Positions 1-5,691 of a stretch of 5,691 bases of DNA are shown here, one piece after another. The position numbers and the translations under genes were made by a program. Numbering within the stretch: the first letter of the stretch is position 1; each line of letters starts with the position of its first letter. Source of the DNA: an uncultured Collinsella sp. (GTDB taxonomy: Bacteria; Actinomycetota; Coriobacteriia; Coriobacteriales; Coriobacteriaceae); the NCBI GenBank assembly GCA_900554985.1, contig USJQ01000078.1:1-5691 (forward strand). Reading direction: 5' to 3'. The notes under the pieces are model-generated. The model saw only the letters and a program-made list of their open reading frames with translations, did no database searches and was not told where the DNA came from.

Positions 1-81
1 ACTCTGTATAACTGTGATTGTCTTAGTAGTTGCCCCACTATAGGATGCAGTTACTACACAGCTTCTACTTGAAGTACTGAG
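1..81. other. Non-rplI sequence abutting the truncated L9 gene
   Basis: This stretch is about 41% G+C by hand count, clearly lower than the genes that follow. It does not encode the expected first ~27 residues of L9. All three forward frames contain a stop before the junction: TGA at 70-72 in the L9 frame, TAG at 41-43, and TGA at 78-80. An 11-base perfect palindrome, TACTTGAAGTA (66-76), lies five bases before the junction, and GTAGT (26-30) is repeated inverted as ACTAC (53-57). It could be the end of an inserted element, a rearrangement border, or an assembly artefact at a contig edge. The sequence alone cannot decide, and I recognise no known element end. Confidence 0.5.
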
Positions 82-540
82 AACTTCCTGTTCCCCAAGA
101 AGCTCGCTGTTGCCGCCACCAAGGGCAACCTCAAGCAGCTTGACGAGCGTCGCAACAACATCGCCAAGCGCGAGGCCGTCCGTCTGGCTACCGCCAACGA
201 GACCAAGGCTGCCTTCGAGGGCAAGACGGTCACCGTTGACGTCAAGGTCGGCGACGAGGGCATCCTCTTTGGCTCCGTTACCGCCGCTATGATCGCTGAC
301 GCCATCAAGGCTCAGCTCGGTATGGACATCGACCGCAAGCGCGTCGAGCTCGGTAAGCCCATCAAGGTTGCCGGTGCCCACACCGTTGCCATCTCGCTGT
401 ACCGCGAGATCAAGGCCGAGGTTGTCGTTCTCGTCGGCGTTACCGCCGAGGAGCTCGCTGCCGAGGCTGAGGTCGAGGAGGCCGCTGAGGTCGCCGAGGC
501 CGAGACCGCCGAGGTCGAGACTGAGGCTGCTGCCGAGTAG
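82..540 (+). CDS. rplI: 50S ribosomal protein L9, 5'-truncated
   Basis: L9 binds 23S rRNA near the base of the L1 stalk and reaches along the 30S side of the ribosome, helping reading-frame maintenance. The readable part opens with NFLFPKKLAVAATKGNL, the end of the conserved N-terminal rRNA-binding domain and the start of the long connecting helix. It continues into the C-terminal domain (GILFGSVTAAMIADAI, then the VELGKPIK and VAISLYREIKAEV segments). There are 152 codons. By comparison with Bacillus L9, about 27 N-terminal residues are missing, so the intact protein would be near 179 residues against a usual ~150. The excess is a 32-residue tail (442-537) with 13 Glu and 12 Ala. There is no ATG, GTG or TTG in frame between the junction and ATG 289, and an in-frame TGA sits at 70-72. 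As assembled the gene cannot make a normal L9. The family identity is sure; whether the break is real is not. Confidence 0.93.
   Translation, partial: NFLFPKKLAVAATKGNLKQLDERRNNIAKREAVRLATANETKAAFEGKTVTVDVKVGDEGILFGSVTAAMIADAIKAQLGMDIDRKRVELGKPIKVAGAHTVAISLYREIKAEVVVLVGVTAEELAAEAEVEEAAEVAEAETAEVETEAAAE
442..537 (+). repeat. Ala/Glu-rich low-complexity tail of L9
   Basis: The last 32 codons of rplI are built almost wholly from Glu (13), Ala (12), Val (3) and Thr (3), written in short GCCGAG/GAGGTC-like DNA units. The encoded tail is strongly acidic and has no counterpart in the ~150-residue L9 of E. coli or Bacillus. It is probably a disordered or helical C-terminal extension. The repeated units could allow length variation between strains by slippage, which is inference. 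Confidence 0.6.
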
Positions 541-572
541 CATTTGCTGCAACGCAACAATCTTGTTCTAAG

Positions 573-611
573 AAGGGCGCTCTGGGAAACCAGGGCGCCC
601 TTTTGTTTTTT
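573..611 (+). terminator. Intrinsic terminator after rplI
   Basis: A 13-base-pair stem with one G-U pair is formed by AAGGGCGCTCTGG (573-585) and CCAGGGCGCCCTT (590-602), closed by a GAAA loop. A T-rich tract (TTTT G TTTTTT, 601-611) follows directly. This is a textbook Rho-independent terminator 32 bases after the rplI stop. It separates the ribosomal gene from dnaB, so dnaB probably has its own promoter downstream. Confidence 0.92.
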
Positions 612-647
612 GCGCTGAGTGAGTGTCATGGTGAACGTTGCGTCGAA

Positions 648-663
648 GTCCTATATACAGGAC
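648..663. promoter_or_regulatory. Short palindrome upstream of dnaB (candidate operator or -10 region)
   Basis: GTCCT (648-652) and AGGAC (659-663) form perfect inverted arms around ATATAC. The centre contains TATATA-like -10 sequences (652-657 or 654-659), but only a poor -35 match (GTGAAC, 631-636) lies upstream at correct spacing. It could be a protein-binding palindrome over a weak promoter, or chance. Confidence 0.25.
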
Positions 664-722
664 CGTTCATCCGTTTGGTTCGGTGATGATTGGCGGCGCG
701 CGGCGCGTTTTGGGACCGTGGC

Positions 723-731
723 TGATACTAT
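723..731 (+). promoter_or_regulatory. Candidate extended -10 promoter for dnaB
   Basis: TGATACTAT fits the extended -10 pattern TGn followed by TACTAT (4 of 6 matches to TATAAT). No convincing -35 is seen in the very G+C-rich stretch before it, which an extended -10 can tolerate. It would start transcription near 738, about 27 bases before the preferred dnaB start. Because a strong terminator lies upstream, some promoter is needed in 612-752. This one and the 648-663 palindrome are the only candidates I see. Confidence 0.3.
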
Positions 732-754
732 GGATGCTCGCAAGCGATATGAAT

Positions 755-758
755 GAGG
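755..758 (+). promoter_or_regulatory. Ribosome-binding site deciding the dnaB start
   Basis: Three in-frame ATG codons occur at 753, 759 and 765. GAGG at 755-758 lies six bases before ATG 765, a good Shine-Dalgarno distance, whereas the bases before 753 show no comparable purine-rich core. This favours the third ATG. Confidence 0.55.
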
Positions 759-764
759 ATGCTC

Positions 765-2156
765 ATGGCATATGACGATAGGGAGACCGGGCTGACGGTT
801 GAGGACCGCGGCTCCAAGTTGGGTCTTCCCCAAAACCAAGATGCAGAGGCCAATGTACTGGCCGCTATGCTGCTATCGCCCGAGGTGGTCGAAGAGGCCC
901 AGGTCGAGCTGCAGCCCGATGACTTCTACCGGCCCATTCATAAGACCATCTATACCGCGATGGTCGATATGTACAACAGCCGCATTCCCATCGACTCCAT
1001 CTCGCTGATCGATTACCTGCGAAGCATCAACAAGCTTGATGCCGTGGGCGGCGAGGCCTACATTTTGGAGTTGATGGGTCAGACCCTGTCGCTCGTCAAC
1101 TGGCAGCACCATGCCGCTATCGTTCGCCGCGATTCGATGCTGCGTGAGCTGATCGGCGCCACCAACGAGATCAACGCGCTGGCCTATAACGCTCCCACCG
1201 ATACCAAAGAGGTCGTGGAGCTGGCCGAGAGCAAGTTGCTCAAGGTCACGGCGCGCGAGGTCAAGTCGAGCTACAAGACGCTGACCGAGTTTATGGTCGA
1301 GGCCTATAACGAGGCCGAGGAAGTGTGCCAGGCAGGCGGCCAGGCTGCGGGCGTGCCCACGGGCTTCCCGTCGCTCGACCGCATGCTCATGGGTTTTCGC
1401 GAGGGCCAGCTCATCATCATCGGCGCCCGCCCTGCTGTGGGTAAGACGTCGTTCGCCCTGAATCTGGCGCTCAACGCTGCCGCGGCCGGTTATACCGTCG
1501 GCTTCTTCTCGCTGGAGATGTCGGGCAAGGAAATTGCCCAGCGTCTGATTTGCGCCTACGCCATGATTTCGATCAGTGACTTCCGCATGGGCCGCATTAG
1601 CCCCGAGCAGTGGGCCAATATCAACGAGGCCACGCAGACCTTGTCCAAGCTCGATATTCTGATTGACGATACGCCCGGCACCACAGTGACCGAGATTCGC
1701 GCCAAGAGCCGCCGCATGCTCCACAACAAGGAGAAGGCCATCATCATCCTGGACTACCTGCAGCTGGTGAGTCCTCCGCCGGGACGCCGCTCCGAGAGTC
1801 GTACCGTCGAGGTCTCCGAGATGTCGCGTGGTCTGAAGATCATGGCCAAGGAACTCAAGATCCCGCTCATCGCGCTGTCGCAGCTCTCGCGTCAGGTCGA
1901 ATCCCGTACCGGCAAGCGCCCGCAGCTTTCCGACCTTCGTGAATCGGGCTCCATCGAGCAGGACGCCGATATCGTTATGTTCTTGGACCGCTCCGCCGAC
2001 GAGGCCGAAGCCTCGCGCGACGATCGACCCGACGAGGGCGTTACGCGTATCGTCGTGGCCAAGAACCGTTCGGGCCCGATCGGCGACGTCGACCTGATGT
2101 TCCTGCCGGCATCCACCAAGTTCTATGAGCTTGATGGGGCACATGCCGAGGAGTAG
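765..2156 (+). CDS. dnaB: Replicative DNA helicase DnaB
   Basis: This is the hexameric ATP-driven helicase that unwinds DNA at the replication fork on the lagging-strand template and recruits primase. The protein has 463 residues from ATG 765 (467 from ATG 753), the usual family size. The N-terminal DnaB domain covers about residues 20-125 (LPQNQDAEANVLAAMLLS onward). A linker leads to the RecA-like C-terminal domain, beginning near GVPTGFPSLDRMLMGF. Visible motifs are Walker A GARPAVGKTS (220-229, Lys227), Walker B ILDYLQL (Asp330), the SQLSRQVE and DLRESGSIEQDAD segments, and KNRSGPIG (433 onward), which carries the arginine-finger region. The helicase core is uninterrupted, with no intein although DnaB is a common intein host. 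It follows rplI across a terminator and precedes purA, an order also known from other Gram-positive bacteria. Identity is certain; only the start among three ATGs is open. Confidence 0.97.
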   Translation: MAYDDRETGLTVEDRGSKLGLPQNQDAEANVLAAMLLSPEVVEEAQVELQPDDFYRPIHKTIYTAMVDMYNSRIPIDSISLIDYLRSINKLDAVGGEAYILELMGQTLSLVNWQHHAAIVRRDSMLRELIGATNEINALAYNAPTDTKEVVELAESKLLKVTAREVKSSYKTLTEFMVEAYNEAEEVCQAGGQAAGVPTGFPSLDRMLMGFREGQLIIIGARPAVGKTSFALNLALNAAAAGYTVGFFSLEMSGKEIAQRLICAYAMISISDFRMGRISPEQWANINEATQTLSKLDILIDDTPGTTVTEIRAKSRRMLHNKEKAIIILDYLQLVSPPPGRRSESRTVEVSEMSRGLKIMAKELKIPLIALSQLSRQVESRTGKRPQLSDLRESGSIEQDADIVMFLDRSADEAEASRDDRPDEGVTRIVVAKNRSGPIGDVDLMFLPASTKFYELDGAHAEE

Positions 2157-2183
2157 GACAGGCGCCCGTTGCACGGGTATACT
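2155..2183 (+). promoter_or_regulatory. Candidate sigma-A promoter for purA
   Basis: The -35 candidate AGGACA (2155-2160, 4 of 6) and -10 TATACT (2178-2183, 5 of 6) are separated by exactly 17 bases. The -35 overlaps the last two bases of the dnaB stop codon. Transcription would begin near 2190, giving a leader of about 60 bases before purA. The spacer carries the perfect inverted repeat CCCGT-TGC-ACGGG (2165-2177), which could be an operator. This is the best promoter-like match I found in the window. Confidence 0.5.
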
Positions 2184-2203
2184 GGGAATGTTTTGTGCTT
2201 CTG

Positions 2204-2220
2204 CGTGCCGGCGTGGCGCG
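2204..2220 (+). other. Small hairpin in the purA leader
   Basis: CGTGCC (2204-2209) can pair with GGCGCG (2215-2220) around a five-base loop, with one G-U pair. No T tract follows, so it is not an intrinsic terminator, and the leader is too short and simple for a known purine riboswitch. It may have no function. Confidence 0.2.
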
Positions 2221-2238
2221 TAGACAGTCCATGAATGT

Positions 2239-3536
<1,298 letters not shown>

Positions 3537-3558
3537 TCGGGACTATTTGGTTATTGCG

Positions 3559-3603
3559 ATATACCCCTTTGCAGCCCAAGCGGGCGGCCGAGGGGTATAT
3601 TTG
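3559..3603 (+). terminator. Long hairpin between purA and purD (probable terminator or attenuating structure)
   Basis: ATATACCCCT (3559-3568) and AGGGGTATAT (3591-3600) form a perfect 10-base-pair stem. Inside it GCCC (3573-3576) and GGGC (3581-3584, one of several possible pairings) close an AAGC loop, with a partly paired internal loop between. The T tract after the stem is weak (TTTGCTTG), so termination may be partial and allow some read-through into purD. It starts 23 bases after the purA stop. Confidence 0.6.
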
Positions 3604-3643
3604 CTTGCAAAGGGCTCGCGTGGAGCGGGCCGTTAATCCATAG

Positions 3644-3649
3644 AGGAGG
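3644..3649 (+). promoter_or_regulatory. Ribosome-binding site deciding the TTG start of purD
   Basis: AGGAGG (3644-3649) matches the anti-Shine-Dalgarno core fully and lies five bases before TTG 3655. No in-frame ATG or GTG sits near by, and the conserved nucleotide-binding GSGGREH begins at residue 14 from this TTG. TTG is therefore the likely start. Confidence 0.8.
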
Positions 3650-3654
3650 CACCC

Positions 3655-4959
3655 TTGAAGGCGGACACTCAAACCATCGACATCCTGTTGTTGGGCAGCG
3701 GCGGCCGTGAGCATGCTTTGGCAGCTAAGCTCGCAGCATCACCGCGCGCCGGCAAGCTCTACATTGCGCCGGGTAACGGCGGCACCGCGAGCTGTGGCGA
3801 GAACGTTGTTCTCGACGACTGCGATCCTGCGGCCGTGGCGGCGTTTGCGCAGAGCCATGGATGCGGACTCGTGGTAATTGGCCCCGAGGCTCCGCTCGTG
3901 GCGGGCGTGGCCGACGCCGTGCGCGCGGCGGGTATTCCCTGCTTTGGCCCGGGTGCCGAGGGCGCCCAGATGGAGGGCTCCAAGCTGTTCTCCAAGCAGC
4001 TCATGGAGCGGGCCGGTATCCCGACGGCAGCCTACGGCTCGTTTACCGACGAGGCTTCGGCTCTTGCCTATGTGCGTGAGCAGGGCGCTCCGCTGGTCGT
4101 GAAGGCCGACGGCCTTGCCGCGGGCAAGGGCGTTATCGTGGCGACCGAACTTGAGCAGGCCGAGGAGGCCGTGCGCGAGTGCTTTGGCGGCACCTTTGGC
4201 GATGCCGGCAACACCGTGGTCATCGAGGAGATGCTGACCGGTCCCGAGTGCTCGCTGCTGGCCTTTACCGACGGCAAGACCGTGCGCCCCATGGCCACCT
4301 CGCAGGACCACAAGCGCGCGCTCGAGGGCGACAAGGGCCCCAACACCGGCGGCATGGGCGTCTACAGCCCGGTGCCCATCGTGACCGACGAGGAACACGC
4401 CACCATGGTGAAGGTCATGGAGCAGACCGTGGCCGAGCTCGCTGCCGAGGGCATCGACTACCGCGGCTGCCTGTACGGCGGCTTTATGCTCACGCCTGCC
4501 GGTCCCAAGGTACTGGAGTTCAATGCCCGCTTTGGCGATCCCGAGACTCAGGTCGTGCTGCCGCGCCTTAAGAACGACCTGGTCGAGGTCATGCTTGCCT
4601 GCGCCAACTGCGAACTCGATCAGATTGAACTCGACTGGCGCGACGAGTGGGCCGTGGCCGTTGTACTGACGAGTGCGGGCTACCCCGGCAGCTACGAGAA
4701 AGGCAAGGTCATCACCGGTATCGCCGACGCCGAGGCCATGGAGAACGTGACCGTGTACCATGCCGGCACCGCCGTGGTGGATGGCCAGCTTGTGACCAAC
4801 GGCGGCCGCGTGCTTGCCGTGACCGCACTGGGCGATACGTTTGAGAACGCTCGCAACCTTGCCTACGAGGCTTGCGAGAAGATTGATTTTGAGGGCAAGA
4901 CCCTGCGTCACGACATTGGCCTGCGTGCGCTGCGCGGCCGCGACGCCTGGGATGCCTAA
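3655..4959 (+). CDS. purD: Phosphoribosylamine--glycine ligase (GAR synthetase)
   Basis: This enzyme catalyses the second step of de novo purine synthesis, joining 5-phosphoribosylamine and glycine with ATP to give GAR (EC 6.3.4.13). The protein has 434 residues, close to the usual 420-430 of the stand-alone enzyme. The N-terminal domain starts [16 protein letters not shown] (11-26), and GPEAPLVAG follows at 76. The ATP-grasp domain shows [12 protein letters not shown] (148-159), [11 protein letters not shown] and [18 protein letters not shown]. The GARS signature RFGDPETQ begins at Arg292. The C-terminal domain includes [14 protein letters not shown]. No fusion to PurN or PurM is present. 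I see no convincing promoter between the hairpin and the gene, so it may depend on read-through from purA. The Nudix gene follows after 21 bases and is probably co-transcribed. In many bacteria purD ends a large pur operon; here it stands next to purA instead. Confidence 0.97.
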   Translation: MKADTQTIDILLLGSGGREHALAAKLAASPRAGKLYIAPGNGGTASCGENVVLDDCDPAAVAAFAQSHGCGLVVIGPEAPLVAGVADAVRAAGIPCFGPGAEGAQMEGSKLFSKQLMERAGIPTAAYGSFTDEASALAYVREQGAPLVVKADGLAAGKGVIVATELEQAEEAVRECFGGTFGDAGNTVVIEEMLTGPECSLLAFTDGKTVRPMATSQDHKRALEGDKGPNTGGMGVYSPVPIVTDEEHATMVKVMEQTVAELAAEGIDYRGCLYGGFMLTPAGPKVLEFNARFGDPETQVVLPRLKNDLVEVMLACANCELDQIELDWRDEWAVAVVLTSAGYPGSYEKGKVITGIADAEAMENVTVYHAGTAVVDGQLVTNGGRVLAVTALGDTFENARNLAYEACEKIDFEGKTLRHDIGLRALRGRDAWDA

Positions 4960-4980
4960 AATCCGAGAGGAATGAGACGG

Positions 4981-5676
4981 ATGGACGAGAAGAACGAAGA
5001 ACTCGTGGACGCGCAGATCGTCGAGGAGGACAGCCGCATGTATGGGCACGCCGAGGGCGAGCCTGGTGGCGAGGTCGCTGACGAGCCGGCGCTGGTGCTG
5101 GGCGACGACGACCCGCACGATGCCGAGCTGCACGAGAAGATTCTTTCGGAGGAGTGCGCCTGGAAGGGCAAGATCCTCGACGTCCACCGTCTTGAGGTTG
5201 AGCTGCCCAACGGTCGCCGCAGCGCCCGCGATATCGTTCGCCATCCGGGTGCGGCGGCCGTTGTGGCGCTGACCGAGAGCGGCAAGATCGTACTGGTGCG
5301 TCAGTACCGCACCGCCATCGACCGCGTGACGGTCGAGATTCCCGCCGGCAAGCTCGATCCAGGCGAGGACCCGCTCGATTGCGCCAAGCGCGAACTGCAT
5401 GAGGAGACGGGCTTTAGGGCTGGTCGTATTCGCTTTTTGACGTCGATTGTCACGTCCTGCGGTTTTTGCGATGAGATCATCCACATCTACTTGGCTACCA
5501 AGCTCGAGTTTGATGCGCCCAACCCCGATGATGACGAGTTTGTCAACGTGGACCTGGTGCCGCTGCACGAGCTGATCGACGCCGTGCTCGACGGCAAGAT
5601 CGAAGACGCCAAGACCGTCGTGGGCGCCTTGGCCTGCGATAGCATCGCACACAGGCTGGGCGGAGCGGAGATTTAA
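4981..5676 (+). CDS. Nudix hydrolase, ADP-ribose pyrophosphatase-like
   Basis: The protein has 231 residues from ATG 4981. It carries a perfect Nudix box, GX5EX7REUXEEXGU, at residues 123-145 (Gly123, Glu129, Arg137-Glu138, Glu141-Glu142, Gly144), the Mg-binding pyrophosphatase site. The preceding VRQYRTAIDRVTVEIPAGK and following GFCDEIIHIYLA resemble NudF-type ADP-ribose pyrophosphatases, which split ADP-ribose to AMP and ribose 5-phosphate (EC 3.6.1.13). The Pro that typically follows the box by 15-16 residues is Cys160, in CGFC (160-163), so exact substrate choice is less sure. The family core begins near residue 50. The first 49 residues hold 18 Asp/Glu and only 2 Lys/Arg and look disordered. 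ATG 4972 is also in frame, but GAGG lies just one base before it; from 4981 AGGA is nine bases away. ATG 5038 has a strong AGGAGG upstream, yet the codons before it already show gene-like G/C third positions (16 of 18). Cytosolic; no signal peptide seen. Confidence 0.9.
   Translation: MDEKNEELVDAQIVEEDSRMYGHAEGEPGGEVADEPALVLGDDDPHDAELHEKILSEECAWKGKILDVHRLEVELPNGRRSARDIVRHPGAAAVVALTESGKIVLVRQYRTAIDRVTVEIPAGKLDPGEDPLDCAKRELHEETGFRAGRIRFLTSIVTSCGFCDEIIHIYLATKLEFDAPNPDDDEFVNVDLVPLHELIDAVLDGKIEDAKTVVGALACDSIAHRLGGAEI
5024..5040 (+). promoter_or_regulatory. Internal Shine-Dalgarno and in-frame ATG in the Nudix gene
   Basis: AGGAGG (5024-5029) lies eight bases before ATG 5038, which is in frame with the Nudix gene (Met20 counted from 4981). 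It could direct a shorter product of 212 residues that lacks the first 19 residues. The same bases encode Glu-Glu-Asp in an acidic stretch, so the match may be a by-product of the amino-acid sequence. Confidence 0.35.
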
Positions 5677-5691
5677 CGAGCGGGAATGATC

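Noticed and set aside
45..80. A small + strand frame, ATG 45 to TGA 78-80 (11 codons), as a leader peptide for rplI
   Set aside because: There is no ribosome-binding site, it is very short, and the downstream L9 frame has no start codon to be controlled.
1..81. A stop-free - strand frame through the first 81 bases (reads as a Ser/Thr-rich peptide) that might be the end of a neighbouring gene
   Set aside because: Only 27 codons are visible, and an open run of that length is expected by chance in a sizeable share of cases. It also runs on as the antisense of rplI.
765..2156. An intein in dnaB
   Set aside because: DnaB often carries inteins, but here Walker A, Walker B and the KNRSG region are continuous at normal spacing and total length is normal.
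873..2174. A 433-codon open frame on the - strand opposite dnaB
   Set aside because: It is an antisense shadow of dnaB created by the lack of TTA, CTA and TCA codons in the sense frame. No motif or ribosome-binding site supports it.
3739..5652. A 637-codon open frame on the - strand opposite purD and the Nudix gene
   Set aside because: It is antisense to two confidently identified genes. Its composition (rich in His, Gly, Ala, Leu and Val) is what G/C-biased codons give when read backward, and it shows no domain motif.
5677..5691. Start of another gene at ATG 5686
   Set aside because: Only two codons are left in the window and the purine-rich bases are too close to the ATG, so nothing can be supported.

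Overview
The window looks like a piece of a high-GC, Gram-positive-type chromosome. My best guess is an actinobacterium of the class Coriobacteriia, Collinsella-like. This rests on strongly G/C-biased third codon positions, clear Shine-Dalgarno sequences, the order rplI - dnaB - purA, and the general look of the proteins. The taxonomy is inference; no database search was possible.

Layout, all genes on the + strand: (1) 1-81 is a short A+T-richer stretch with no recognisable gene. It is joined abruptly to the middle of the ribosomal protein L9 gene (rplI, 82-540), which has lost its first codons. (2) A strong intrinsic terminator (573-611) closes rplI. (3) A leader of about 150 bases precedes the replicative DNA helicase gene dnaB (765-2156). 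(4) A 93-base gap holds a good candidate sigma-A promoter that begins at the dnaB stop codon and leads into purA (2250-3536). (5) A 118-base gap holds a long hairpin, then purD (TTG start, 3655-4959). (6) Twenty-one bases later comes a Nudix hydrolase of the ADP-ribose pyrophosphatase group (4981-5676). The last 15 bases hold no assignable feature.

Functionally the window joins housekeeping genes for translation (L9) and replication (DnaB) to purine nucleotide synthesis. PurD makes GAR early in the pathway, and PurA commits IMP to AMP. The Nudix enzyme, probably co-transcribed with purD, would return ADP-ribose to AMP and ribose 5-phosphate, which fits a purine/ribose-phosphate neighbourhood.

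I found no mobile-element gene, CRISPR array, RNA gene or evident new multi-gene system. The points most worth a second look are the broken 5' end of rplI, the Cys-Gly-Phe-Cys replacement at the position that is normally Pro in ADP-ribose pyrophosphatases, the acidic N-terminal extension of that enzyme with a strong internal ribosome-binding site, and the purA promoter with an inverted repeat in its spacer.
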